Assembly (NCBI GenBank): GCA_028023455.1
Contig: JAQFVV010006203.1
Location: forward strand, 9,154,876 to 9,218,875
Length of the DNA: 64,000 nucleotides
Direction: 5' to 3'
Source: Epiperipatus broadwayi
Taxonomy: Eukaryota > Onychophora > Udeonychophora > Euonychophora > Peripatidae
Numbering within the stretch: the first letter of the stretch is position 1; the number at the start of each line of letters is the position of its first letter. The notes under the pieces are model-generated. The model did not search any database. It saw nothing but the letters and a program-made list of their open reading frames with translations, and had not been told where the DNA came from. The position numbers were made by a program, and so were the translations under genes. Of the stretch, positions 12,239-24,362 are shown one piece after another.

Positions 12239-12726
12239 CAATAGTTAACTTTGTTTTTAATTGTCATATTTTGTGTTGCTAGCCAGTGTGTACCATAATA
12301 TCAACTGCATATAGCCTATTTTGACAACTTGCTTGAAGAATATATTTATATATGGATTGGTGGTCTATTTTACCATTCAAGTTTTTAATATTTTTTTCTG
12401 AAGTTTATTGAATTGCTGGCTTTATTTACTTCGATCACTACATATATATTCTAAGTATCCAAATCTATCATAGTTTATTAAATCACCAATATCTAGATTG
12501 AAATGTTAAAAATGATCATGTTTTTTTAATTCTTTTTAATCGTCATTGTGGTTTTATTAGAAGAAATATTTGATTTCATTACTAATCCTTGATTTGCTGC
12601 AGTTCTCCCAAGAGTTATTTTAATAAACATGCAAGGAAAACACATTAATCCACCAATCAGACAAAAAGGACCACTTTTATTTGAATTTCAAATTCTTATA
12701 TGGATGGTAACTAATCATTGATACTT
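12239..12726. other. AT-rich DNA right of the hAT element
   Basis: This is the original right flank of the hAT insertion site. I see no gene and no repeat with recognisable ends. Confidence 0.5.
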
Positions 12727-12734
12727 TTTTTTTA

Positions 12735-12793
12735 ATGTGTCAAAGCATCAGTCGGAAAACGAACCTGCAAACCCGGGACAAATACTTGAAAGG
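12735..12793 (-). repeat. tRNA-Val-like SINE, truncated (family A)
   Basis: On the minus strand the segment carries GTATTTGTCC, then a B-box region GGTTCGTTTTCC, then GATGCTTTGACAC. The same blocks, including the part beyond the tRNA end (GCTTTGACA), occur in the better preserved copy at 32371-32450. This copy has lost the A-box half. The shared downstream sequence shows a dispersed SINE rather than an isolated tRNA pseudogene. Confidence 0.6.
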
Positions 12794-14576
12794 ATGAAAC
12801 ATTATATTAGCAATAATCTCCATAACATTTCAATAAAATCTGCCCATATATTAAATTCGGATATAAATTCAACTAATTTTAACAATACATGCTGATTGTA
12901 AGTAAACAGAATGGTGATAATATTATGAGGACATTGTTTCTGAAAATAATTTTTATTATGCCTTCAGCAAACTTTTGCTATTCTGTCTGATCATTTTAAT
13001 TTTAGAGAAGGATTTTTTTTAAGATAAAGCTTGCTTTAACAATTGATTTAATTAAGGATGTTTGTAATAATGTGGAATTGAAAGTATTACTAGAATCTAT
13101 TAATACTTTCCCTTAAACTATGATTCTTCAAAACATAAATTAAAAGGTTTGTCAAATCATTAAGAATTCCTTAAAGATCAAAAGATAATGCTAATTTATG
13201 GAATTTTTATAGTATAATCTTCTATTCTCCCATTATTTTCCTGTAAGATCTGACAAAGCATAAGCTATTAATACGTCAATTGTTTGATCAAAGCCAGTTC
13301 GATGAATATGTAGATGTTTAGATAGGAAAACTTCATAGTTACTAAACTATACATAATAATAAATTCTCTTTTAGATCAGATTTGTCTATCTGATTTGCCT
13401 TTAAAAAGAATGTTAGTCTGTTCAAATGTGTACACTATTTTCAAAAGAATTTGGATTAAATTCTTCTAGTGACACTATTTTAATCATCACCCCCCCCCCC
13501 CAAAAAAAAAAAAATATTGGAGTAAAATGGACCAGATTGAAATATTAAATATTGCTTTTATTTTTCTGCCCATTCCATAGTCAGTAAATTTTATTTCACT
13601 TGACTGTGCAAATTATGTTGAATAATCAAATAATGAATTGACAATATAGTTAAAATTTTAAATCATATTAAAAAAAATAATAATGAAGTATTACATATAA
13701 GAGAACATTTTGAAGTAATTTATAATAAACTGGAAAAGGAAATTACTAATGTAAGTAATCAGCTGATGAAAAATTGCAAAAGAAAGTTGATAACATAAAC
13801 ACAGATAATTTGTAATTTAAATTGTAATGTTTATCTGCCAAATCTAAACAAATTGCATTGGCAATTTATGATAGTATTTATACCATATTAATGGAGGTAA
13901 TGATTAGCAGAATCTGACCAGTTCTTGTTTATTTTCTATCATATAACTAATTTTTAAATATGCAGACCACTACAAAAATGTATTTATTATAATTGATTGG
14001 TACACTTTTATTTAAGAAGATAATTGATTTTGTATGTTTTAATTTATTAAACTCTGTCATTAATTAGTAATAATTTCCTTAAAGCTGTGTTACAATACTA
14101 TAAAATATAGGTTTGACAGAGATTTAGATTAGTAGGGAAATGAAAATATGCAATTTATATAATATAGGCAAAACTGTTCTTGGTATATTTGTAGTTATTA
14201 CATAAATAGTATATTTACAGTAAATTATACTAAGAATAAGGCTTTATGTATATTTTTCTTTTGATAGATATCGATTCTATTCATTATGAATCTTCTCAAA
14301 CCTTATCCTCTTAAAATGACATATAATGATTTAAATCAAGGTTATCCAATCTGAAATAATCCTAGGGCTGCATTAAAAAGTAATATTTATCTAAGGTTTA
14401 CATCAAAAATAATATATACAATACATACATTAAGTTATAGGAGTCCTACCAATTATTTAAGTTTAGCAGACATTTCAAAAATTTCATAAAAAAAAAAGTT
14501 AGAGTTTATAAGTTTTTTTGAAACAATAGATAATATACAATAATTGTTTATATTTCCATACTCTACCATTCTAGAT
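12794..14576. other. AT-rich DNA with a C12/A12 tract, no gene seen
   Basis: The only notable structure is a run of C followed directly by a run of A at about 13491-13513, like those near 7.1 and 32.6 kb. No coding or RNA signal was found. Confidence 0.5.
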
Positions 14577-14730
14577 ATTAATGTAAAACAATATTCATAC
14601 AGAGATTAAATATAATATTTTTAAACCTGACCATGAATATGACATGAAAACATCAAAAGTATACTTAATACAATTATATTACTAAGAATTTTACATTCAA
14701 ACTCTGTATGAGTATTATTTTTACATTAAT
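14577..14730. mobile_element. Short MITE with ~28-bp terminal inverted repeats
   Basis: ATTAATGTAAAACAATATTC at 14577 and its near reverse complement ending at 14730 form terminal inverted repeats of about 28 bp that also share ATACAGAG at their inner ends. The whole unit is 154 bp with no coding capacity. A target duplication cannot be separated from the AT-rich flank, so the superfamily is uncertain. Confidence 0.6.
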
Positions 14731-15189
14731 AATTGTTTATAATGCATTATTATTAGTTTAGCTTTTAAATTACTATTTTATTTTTTCACTCGAAAAAATA
14801 AAAATTTTTAGGTGGGTTACATAAACCTTCACTATATACCTCATGTGGGTCCATTAACTATGTTTGTTGATTTAATATTTATTTAAACTTTATAAGTTTC
14901 AATATGACTTAATTGTGGAATTACAATTCTTTTTGTAAATATTTATTTCGTTTGTGAAAGGAAAAATAAATCAATACAATTTTTTTGCAATAGTAAAAAG
15001 AAAAATATATTTCCAAGAAAATTATATAACAATTCTGCTTTCCACATTTGCGTTATCAAACGCTAAATGTTCACATTATATTGCTTTAATAATTAATAGA
15101 TGTTATCAGTGAGAAAGAATAAAAACAATATATGATTTTATTTAATACCAATGTGTACATTTTTAACTTTATATTATTTGATATTTATC

Positions 15190-17130
15190 ACTTGGTAGAT
15201 AGTAATTACTATTATTGTCCAGCATATAAATATATATCTTGCAATATTTCCTGAAGTTCTGAAGCATTATCATCTGCAAAATCTAGATGACTTAAATAAG
15301 AGTCATATATTTTTATTCCCTTAATTTTCCATTTTAATTAATCCACAAAATTCTTTTTGTAAAACTGCCATAATAAGTTTTGGAGGTAGTGAATCGATCT
15401 GATATACATCTTTATTTACTTTCTTCTTCTCATTTGATATTCATCAAAATATTATGATGGATCTAAAGCTTTAACATTGTAGAAATGCTTATAGAATCAA
15501 ACATCTAATAATCTACAAATTCAAAGTATAATAGCTACTCAAATTTATTCATAATTCCTTTCTATAACTTCTCTCAATCCTTTAATGTGATCCACTGTAC
15601 TAAAATTACTTTTGAATGCGGTTTGTTCTTTTAATTGGTTAGAATCCAAACTTTGCTATAGACAAATTATAATAATCTTAATAAAATTCTTATATAAAAC
15701 TGATAGAAGACAACAAATCTGTAATTTCTAATACCTTTATCATCTTTCTTAAATACCAATATTACTACAGCATTCTAATCATTTGACATATTTTTATCAT
15801 TTAGACATATAGTTTTGCCAACAATTTCTGTTTCTTTTAAGATTTCAATAATAATTCCACCATTTTCTTAAGTTTTTTACTTTTCTTCATACATTTAACT
15901 GCATATCTCAAACTCTTAATTTAAAATGCTTGGCAAGTCAGAAAGGTTTAGTAATTGCGTTTTCTTGTTCTACACATTCCATGATGTTGTCATTTGTTTT
16001 AACAATAGTTCTAACTTCTTATTGTGGAAATATTTTTTCCAATATAAAGATGCTGTTTTATATTTTTAAAACCTTTATTCAATTTATAGAAATTTTTTTT
16101 TATATCATTATTAACTCCCATATTTTAAAAAAACTCTAGATATTCAATTCTTTTTAATGGATCATTTAAAAATATTTTTATATTATTTCTTTCATTATAA
16201 ATAGTCTCAATTAAAAATTTACTGGTCAATTGTTGTTTATTGTAATAGCCATCTTTCACACACTTCTTTAAAAAGTATCAGCTGTCTTATTAATTTCAGT
16301 CAAGTTTAAATCATCTTCAAAGTTGATCAATATTTTAAAAAGACTAGCAAATTTTATTTTACATTTAAGATATCAATTGTTGATGTTTTTTTATCTTAAA
16401 TAGTTTTCATCTCTTTAATTGTACATTATATGTATCTATATATCTCATTAATTGATGATTACTTCCTGTGTTAAATCAAGCCAAAATATAATCTATTCCT
16501 GCTCTATTTTCATTTTGATATTTCCATTTCTATTTTTGTTTAATATTTTTCTCAAAAAAACAATTCATAACATAGTTTTTATTTTTCTACAAACTCCATA
16601 AATCTGTGTCTTTTCTTATGTCTGTCACCGTAAGTAAAAAAAATTACAACACTTTCATCTTTAAATTACCTTTCAATTCTAGCATTAAAATCTCCATGAC
16701 AATTTTAAATATTATTTGTATAGACTGATCAAAAGAATTTTATACATCTATATAAAAAGCCTATATTTCTTCATCACAATGAGAACTCGTTGGTCATAAA
16801 CTTAAATTATCTGCATTTAGTATCTTCTATTCATTTAAACGACTAATCTTACTACTCTATCCAATATACCATCAGCTCCATGCTACTTTCCTATTTATTA
16901 TTTATAATGAATCCTGCTCTATTTGTGCTTACAATATTTGTGTATTTATAGGAAAGTATATTTCTAATTTTTTTCAAATTAATTGTTTCTTCTAACTTCA
17001 TAAAATCCAACAATGTCCCATTTAATATTTGATAGTTCTTCCAATTCATGTAAATTTTCTTCTTTAGTACCAAATACTGCCTTGTTGACTTTTCACTCTA
17101 CTAGGAGTAAGAGCCATAATTTAATTTTGT
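15190..17130 (-). pseudogene. RTE-like LINE, decayed endonuclease and reverse transcriptase
   Basis: Read on the minus strand, scattered blocks follow the order of an RTE-type LINE polyprotein. At the 5' side (16.9-17.1 kb) is the endonuclease opening, including GFIIN. PTSSHCDEEI follows at 16763-16792, then AGIDYIL near 16480-16510 and FNTGSNHQLMR just after it. After a linker, the reverse transcriptase shows NAVVILVFKKDDKG at about 15730-15770 and YLSHLDFADDNASELQEIL, with the catalytic FADD at 15269-15280. The blocks lie in different frames with many stops, so the copy is dead. Such proteins nick target DNA and copy their own RNA into it. The open frames at 15930-16139 (antisense) and 16891-17073 (sense, shifted frame) are fragments of this copy. 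The ends are not defined. Confidence 0.75.
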
Positions 17131-18921
17131 ATGCCATGATTGTAATTATCAAAAAACATGCACACATACATTAATCCTACTTCAAAAACTTCCTCTGATG
17201 ATTCAGTTAAGAACAAACAATCAACTGAGGAGAAAGATCATGATGTGTGTGTCCTTAGTCTTAAACTTGGAGGTAAATAATCAGTAAATTCATGTTAGGT
17301 AATAAATATTGGTGAACAGCCTGCTATATTTATTTATTATGGAAATAAATCCATACCTATAATTACTGTAACAATAAGAGTGTATAGAATGAACATTATG
17401 ATTTGCCTTGTTTGGTTCCTTTATGATCTCAAAGAGAAATCAAAGGGTCTCTTTTCAGTTAAGTTTAAAAATGTTAAATATTATATATTATCTGGAATAA
17501 TAAACCAGTTTTAAGTGCTGATTATAACAATTCAACATTTAGTATTAAAATATCTTATATACAGACTAAAAATGAATCTACTTTTAATCATTTTCCCAAT
17601 ATCTTATATAGAAAACACCTTGGACAGTGACATTTTATTATCGTGAAGTTAATTCGGCCATGATCTTCATGTGACTTCACTCAAATGTTATAATTTAAAT
17701 TTACAAAATAGAGTTAACTTCTAGTCATTTTAATAATCCAATAAAATAACAAAATATCAAATATGATGGTTAAATTCAAAAATAATAAATATGAAATAAT
17801 AATTAAAATGATACATCTCAATAATATAATAATGTATTTTCTGATGAAAACCAGTCTGCTGCTTGAAATATTAAAGCAGCTCTATAGAGAAGTAATTGTT
17901 TGTTAATAATGATATATATATACAAACAAATTCATAAATATGTATGACAATTTATTTTCAGTTGTGAAAGATATTATCATCACATAACTATTTAAGGTAT
18001 TTGTTTGTTAGGCAAAGCTGTAAAAATGTAATATGTAGTGAATATAAAGGATGATATTTGAGCCTTATTATAGCTTCTGAGAGAATTAAATCTTTGAAAA
18101 CATGATTTTATGAGTATGTTTTCATTTGATCTTTTTACCAGTAAATTATAAAAGAAGATTAACAATCTTAATTTTAAAAAAATTAAATGTTTATATTAAT
18201 TTATAATTTGTTTCATATATGGTACTTATTAATATGATGTACCTCTATTATAATTATATCATAATAATTTCTTGTATACTAATATATAAAAAAAACAATT
18301 ATTATTTTGTATATTTATTTATTTAAATATTCTTTTTATACATTGTTGATGGCTATTTAAAATAGCAAAAATATACTTATTTAATAAAAAATAAATAAAG
18401 TTATGTGCAGTTCTTTTTTTTAAAGATATTTTATGTAATCAAAACTGTAATTTGGAAAGTATTAAATATACATATCAAACTAAGCACCACATATTCTTGT
18501 TTTCACTTATTTTCACTCAATCTTATGAAGGAGGAGATAGATATATGGCAATTTAATCAATACCTCTTAACACTCATGAATCCTTTCTGGCTGCTGGGCT
18601 TTCACTCATGTGGGATGCATTGGAAGAACCAACAGATACATCCACTCAGTGACCTTTTTATATTAATTATACTAATAAAAGTAATGACCCGAAACTTTCA
18701 ATATTTTTATGTTTTTTTTTTAACTTAAATCTTTTAATTTATTAGTTATTCAGAACCTAAATGCAGGTTTACCTTGATGGAAATATGTGAAATACCAAAC
18801 TAAGGCTGACTTTGATTTTTCCCTCCTATATTATTTATTCTTTGCATTACATAACAGTGATATTTATCTTCAATCACATTGTTATGTATGCATCATAACA
18901 TATTGCCCAATGACATTTGCT
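17131..18921. other. AT-rich DNA, no gene seen
   Basis: No recognisable gene. A less AT-rich island at 18555-18660 has stops in all useful frames and could be untranslated sequence of the candidate minus-strand gene to its right. AATAAA on the minus strand lies near 18830, a plausible but unproven polyadenylation signal. Confidence 0.4.
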
Positions 18922-19031
18922 TTAGGGTTTCATAGTAGGTAATCCAATTCCCAAGATGTGATCAGTAGGCAAATTCAGCAATTTGCAATTCCATGATTCC
19001 CAGTACTGCTTTAGAATGACCTCTGCCGAGC
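18922..19031 (-). CDS. Candidate terminal exon of an unknown gene
   Basis: On the minus strand a pyrimidine-rich acceptor (TTTTATTTTTCAG) ends just before 19031. An open frame of 35 whole codons follows to a TAA at 18922-18924, ending ILGIGLPTMKP. The segment contains VILKQYWESWNCKLLN, with two Trp codons and balanced base use that stand out from the AT-rich surroundings. The exon would start in phase, needing one base from the previous exon. No upstream exon with a matching phase was identified and I do not recognise the protein. It could be the last exon of a gene lying to the right, a fragment of an old retroelement, or chance. Confidence 0.3.
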
Positions 19032-21109
19032 CTGAAAAATAAAACACAAATAAATACATAATTAGTACAAGTTGAAAATCTATAAACATATTTTTATAGA
19101 TAGCTATCAACTTTGATATTGTTTAAAAGTAATTCATACATGCATTTACATTAAGAGAAAATGTAACTGATAATTCATTATATATGTACAAAAAAGTCTT
19201 AACTGCAAGTAAAATAACCACAAATATGTTAACATTAGTATATCTTCATGCCTATGATGTAAGGTTTAAATTCTAATGAAACATGAAAATTGCTGCCAAG
19301 ATTTTTCAAGCAAGTTTAATTTTCTAGGCTGTTAACCATTAGCAAAATAATAAACTATTCAATTATTGTTGGTACTTGGATATCTATAAGATGAGCAGCA
19401 AGCTCTCCATTCTAGTGCCATTCTGTGTAATCTTGAATACTTAGCTATTACTAGCTCCATATAAAATCTTGAGTACTTAGTGATTACTAGATTCTTTAGT
19501 ATTTAAATATTTATCCTCTGATTGATTTCTGGATTTGCCTTTATAAGTAAGGCTTGGGATTCAAAATTGGAAAACAGCCATGCATACGGAGATTTCAAGA
19601 TTATGCTATATAATAATGGACTGGAGAACTGCTTTTATAACGTATAAACTGGGGAGTTAGGTGATTTATCATTATTAATTCGCTATAAGTTAGCTAAAGA
19701 TAAAAGAAGACAGAAAAACTTCTAAGACTCCAATTCTCAGTTGACTAACAGGTTGAGTAATGTTTTTTTTTCATTATTTTTTTTTAGTATAGCAAGCTGT
19801 TTAACACAGTTTTTTTTTTTATAACTGTAAATAATGATAGTAGTTAATTTACGTTTAAAATATATATCAGAAGTCATGTGACTACTCCATTGTAATATAA
19901 AACAATCTCATTTTTTTCTACACAATGCCTGAATTTTCTATTATTTTTTTCCTCATTTTTATTATTGAATTTGAGTTCAATAAGATATGCTTTTGATATA
20001 CTTTTTTTTATAACTATTGTTAATCTTATGATGGCTTTGATTTTTAATTATAAAAAATGTTAAATATTCTGATCCACATTTGTACAAACAGGATAGTGTG
20101 TATTATTTCCCCATATATTGACACAACACTAGTTTGAAAAAGAATAAACTTTCGAAGATTTTTAACAAATGCTTGCATAGAAACAAGCATGAATATGAAA
20201 AAAAGAGAGTAGACTTAAATTCAGATTGTACTACTAATGTAAATGTAAAATGAAATAACTTGAATGAAGATAAGTACATAGCAAAAAAAAAAAGAAAAGA
20301 TAATTGATGTATTAATACACTGTTCGAGTAGGTACTGAAATATATTGTTGAGAAAAACTTTATTTGATTAAAATGATAAAAAAGTTTGTTGAAATCATTT
20401 GTGGCAAATCTTCTGGAAAACTATTATAGGTTTTTCTTCTGTTGGGCTGTGAATGACTGATGATGATAAATTTAAAATTTATCTTTTGATTTTAACAATA
20501 TAGAAAATAAAGAATAAAAATATGACTCTCATTTATAAAAATCTTGTCTTGTTTTTTCACTTCAATACTAGCACATATACAAATGAATCTTCAGATTAAG
20601 TATATAACATTACTTTTATCAACCATTATTTTTAAAGAATTTTAAATGTTATTTTTGCTGATATTGATTTAAATGTAACACATCTTTTGACTTGGATAAT
20701 AAATTTTCAGAAATTAGAAAAAAAAAAGTCTAATATACAATTAAAACATTTAATAAAAAAATAATAATTATTATAGTTTAAACACTGCTAGAAAAATAAA
20801 TGTACTTACTTATTTATATAAAATTTTATCCTTCTCCCTCAGTATTAGATTCAATATATTGATTAAAATTACAGCTATAGTTTACAAATGCTAATAACAG
20901 GAAAAAAAAAATCCAGCAAAAGGTAGAAAATGGGCAGTATAAGCTAACACCAAAAACTGAAGAGTACATGTTTAGCATACAGTACTAGCAAAATGATTAA
21001 GAATTTCTTGAATTATTTATTTCTTATTTGTGTCTGCCAATATTATGATCAGACTTATAGAAATTAACTTATTTGAATGCCCCAATATCACAATATAACA
21101 CTTAACTAC
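19032..21109. other. AT-rich DNA, possibly intronic
   Basis: No coding signal. A 36-bp imperfect tandem duplication (ATCTTGAATACTTAGC and ATCTTGAGTACTTAGT) lies at about 19430-19492. The rest is AT-rich with T runs near 19765-19825. Confidence 0.4.
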
Positions 21110-21181
21110 ATTCATTGGTTGCCACCATATAAAGAAGTCATTGAGATTTATCAATGGTAGCTTCACACCAAATATTTTACA
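21110..21181 (-). CDS. Weak candidate internal exon
   Basis: On the minus strand an acceptor-like TTTTGATTTTCAG precedes an open stretch of 24 codons containing INLNDFFIWWQPMN, followed by a non-consensus donor GTAGTT. Two adjacent Trp codons are unusual for this AT-rich background. The exon ends in phase 0, which does not join directly to the candidate exon at 18922-19031, so at least one more exon would be needed. The protein is not recognised; chance is a serious alternative. Confidence 0.18.
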
Positions 21182-21834
21182 CTGAAAATCAAAAATAAAA
21201 TGAGAGTGATTAAACATTTTACACTACATCTTAGAAATCATTGAAAATATTAATGGTTATTTTTGGTACAAGAAGTTTAAAATTTATCGTCAATGAAGAA
21301 ATTCATATAGAACTATAAAATATAATTGTGTAAACAATTGTGAAACTATAGGATACAACCTTTTTCTTATTAGTATACCTTATCAACAAGTTGACTTAAT
21401 ACAATATATTTCTTAAATGCTCAGCTACCATCCGCCAAAAAAGATAGGTCCTGTACAGCAATCCCCCAAATTTTTCTTAGTTTTTCTGTTTATTGCTTTA
21501 ATCTTCAGATGATTTTAACAATTTTCTTATTATATATTGTTAATCATTTTTATTCTCATACCTTTCTTCTTCTCCCACAAATCTTTATAACATTCTTCAT
21601 AATTCCTTTGATTCTAATTATTTACCCACTTCAATTCTCTTCTGTATCATAATTTTCCTCAATAAAACGGTATATTTATATACAGCACCTAAGACAAATA
21701 TTTGTCAGACCTCTTTTCCTCCATCAGGAAGTAGCTGATTGGTATTTAATTGCAATAAATGTTTGACTCTTGCATGCTTACTGCAAACATAATTCTAAAT
21801 GGCTGAAATAAATTCACATTAACATAATGGAACA

Positions 21835-21955
21835 GTGTGCAGTCGTTGAATGGCAAACTCAAAATTGACAATTCCAAGATCTACTCTAGATTGTCTGACA
21901 TAATAATAAAACTAGGCTCATTAACTGAATAAAATTGATAAATGTTCAATCTATC
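21835..21955 (+). repeat. SINE-like copy (family B)
   Basis: GTTGAATGGCAAACTCAAAA matches the start of the copy at 37.2 kb (AATAGAATGGCAAACTGTAA). Further downstream the two are too diverged to align by eye. Ends are approximate. Confidence 0.35.
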
Positions 21956-22149
21956 ACATGACCTATGCAATTTACCATATAATTACTAATATGGTAGCAT
22001 TGCATTTCCCATCAATAGACATTTATCATCATCTTGATGTAAATAGTTTATCATTTAAAAGTATTTTTATTTATTTAAATTATAACATTGTACAAATGAA
22101 ATTCATTCACAGTCTTATTCTCAATTATTGAAATTAATGCTGTGTGGTT

Positions 22150-22255
22150 TGATGCACTGACTTTGGTACTTAAGGTTCACAGATCATGTCTATATCTATT
22201 GACATAAACTTATTAATTCTTTGGCAATAAAGTCATTGAATTACTTGTTTTACTT
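22150..22255 (+). repeat. SINE-like copy (family B)
   Basis: AAGGTTCACAGATC resembles a B box, and GGCAATAAAGTCATTGAATT near 22224-22243 is a diverged form of the family 3' motif. It ends shortly before the hAT MITE at 22459. Confidence 0.35.
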
Positions 22256-22458
22256 GAAAGTAATTACCAAGATACAGATTTAAGAGCACAGACAATTTCA
22301 CCAAGTTTGTTAATGTATAAATTATTAACAATCTAAATATTTCCCCTTTCATTAAAATTAAAGTTCTTATACAGCTCACAGGAATCAAAGAATTTCAAAC
22401 ATCTCTATGCAAATGTTAAAAAAAGCTGAAATCATAGATACTATTTATCAATCTAGTT

Positions 22459-23321
22459 CAGTGGTGCCCAACCTTTAACTTGACACGAGCCAGTTGAGAA
22501 TTTAAAAAAATTTGGGGAGCCACAATTATATATTACATTTTTCATATTACATTTATAAACATGGTACTTGGGTACTAAACCTGCAATGTAGGGAGATAGG
22601 TGGGGGGGGGGGCTATTCACATTGGTATCAATCTGCCGTTTCTAATGTGGCCAAAATAACGTGTACACGGATCTTTCTCGATGAAAACATCAATATATAC
22701 AGCAAAATATATATGTGTACACGAATCTATCTCGATAAAAACAACTATTTACAGCACTAAACATCAATATATATATATACAGCAAAATATATACGTGTAC
22801 ACGGATAAAAACAACTGTTTACAGCACTAAACATCGATATATACAGCAAAATATATACGTGTACATGGATCTATCTCGATAAAAACTATTTCCAGCACTA
22901 AACACAATATATATACAGCACCAAACCAAACATCTACAAGGATCTTTCTCGATAAAAACAACAATATATACAAGAGCACTAAACACAATATATATAGCAC
23001 CAAACCAAACGTGTACAGCAAAAAAAAAAATGGTGTAATATGTTAAAAAGAAAAAAAAATGTAAATACATTTTATTTATTAAAAATTTGGTAACATACAT
23101 ATAAATTACAATTACAGGAAAAATATATTTTATTTAATGTGAAACCTGACACTGCATATCGTTATTGTTTGTATTGTAAAAATGTTTATTTTTTAGTGTG
23201 TGCATGTGCCATCAAGGAACATAAAATATTTTATCAATTTTTTTGAAGAGTGCAATTCGAGCCACATTAAACAGTTACGCGAGCCACATGTGACTCGCGA
23301 GCTACGAGTTGGGCATCCCTG
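22459..23321. mobile_element. hAT-type MITE with internal minisatellite
   Basis: The element opens CAGTGGTGCCCAACC at 22459 and closes GTTGGGCATCCCTG at 23321. An exact 8-bp duplication ATCTAGTT (22451-22458 and 23322-23329) flanks it. Subterminal sequence such as CATGTGACTCGCGAGC is typical of animal non-autonomous hAT elements. There is no transposase. An internal block at 22571-22600 also occurs inside the larger hAT element at 6745-6784. Open frames at 22512-22760, 22819-23100, 22827-23021 and 23193-23483 fall in the element and are not genes. Confidence 0.92.
22655..23020. repeat. Minisatellite inside the hAT MITE
   Basis: Several irregular copies of a unit of roughly 60-80 bp are built from ACGTGTACACGGATC, TATCTCGATAAAAACAAC, TTACAGCACTAAACA and ATATATACAGC. 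Copies vary in length through deletion of sub-blocks. Expansion of this array probably enlarged the MITE. Confidence 0.85.
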
Positions 23322-23751
23322 ATCTAGTTGGTTATTGATGAGAATATATGCCCAATAAGATTTTAGGTTTTTCATTATACTCCTCAACTGAAAAGTATCA
23401 TATGATAAACTATCTTCCAATGTAAAAATTTCAGACCACCTTCTCTCATTATATATATCATCAAAATACGAACCTCTAAACATCTAAATCTTTATATCAA
23501 AAATGATAATTTGATTTATATATCGTGATTATAGCTTGTTTGATTTTAAAACTTGAATATATTCACAATCAAATGTACATATATTTGGTTTTTAAGCTAT
23601 TAACATGACAGTGACAAGTATTACCAGACATGTATAACATCATATATATATGCATGTTTTATTGGGAATGTCTTAAAGCATTAAAATCAAACATATATGT
23701 AAATCAGTATATCATTTCCAATGTGGAGATATACTTATTTACCTGAAGATA

Positions 23752-24063
23752 GTTATAAATTGCATTTTACGCAAACAAATGAAGCTCAATATTATAAAAA
23801 ATTATTAGGCTAAGTGCTTTCAAGGAACTTTAGTCCCCATATTCATGGCCTATCTTGGGAATACCGGCTTATATTGAGATTTTAAACCGAAAAACTGGGT
23901 AATAATTTATGCATTACCCAGTTTTTCGATTTAAAATCTCAATGTAAGCTGATACTCCCAAGATAAGCTATGAATATGAGGACTAAAATTCCCCGAAAGC
24001 AGTTAGCCTAATATTTTTTTACAATACTGAGTTTCACTTGTTTGGTAAAGCACAATTTATAAC
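23752..24063. mobile_element. Foldback element with ~150-bp arms
   Basis: Arms at 23752-23903 and 23913-24063 are close reverse complements over nearly their full length, separated by a 9-bp loop. Matching blocks include AAAAACTGGGTAAT at the centre, CCCATATTCATGG against its diverged complement, and TTATTAGGCTAA further out. Transcribed from either strand it would form a long near-perfect hairpin. No coding capacity and no clear target duplication. Confidence 0.85.
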
Positions 24064-24297
24064 TTACTACTCAAAGGCGAAGTAAAAACAAGGATTTTAT
24101 TACCTGAAGATAGATTATATTTGAAACATTTATTTAGTGAGAGAGGATGGACTGAAGTTTGTGATAATTTATGATCCAATATATTTCATTTAAGAAGTGT
24201 GCTAAAAAATCCAACTGTTTAAATACTTATGATTAGTAACAACCTGACTAATAAAAATGTTAATTTTTATTATAAATTTTATACGTGTATAAAAATT

Positions 24298-24362
24298 TTG
24301 TAGTTTAGTGGTAGTACTTCCACTTTTTATGCTTTTAATCTAGGGTTTGAATACAAACCAAG
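24298..24362 (+). repeat. tRNA-like SINE head
   Basis: TGTAGTTTAGTGGTAG (A-box-like) is followed after about 27 bases by TAGGGTTTGAATAC (B-box-like), the spacing expected of a tRNA-derived Pol III promoter. The 3' motif of family B was not found downstream, so membership in that family is uncertain. Confidence 0.45.

Noticed and set aside
22512-23483. Open frames of 64-96 codons on both strands
   Set aside because: They are produced by the minisatellite and terminal sequence of the hAT MITE at 22459-23321; the one at 23193-23483 crosses its right boundary.
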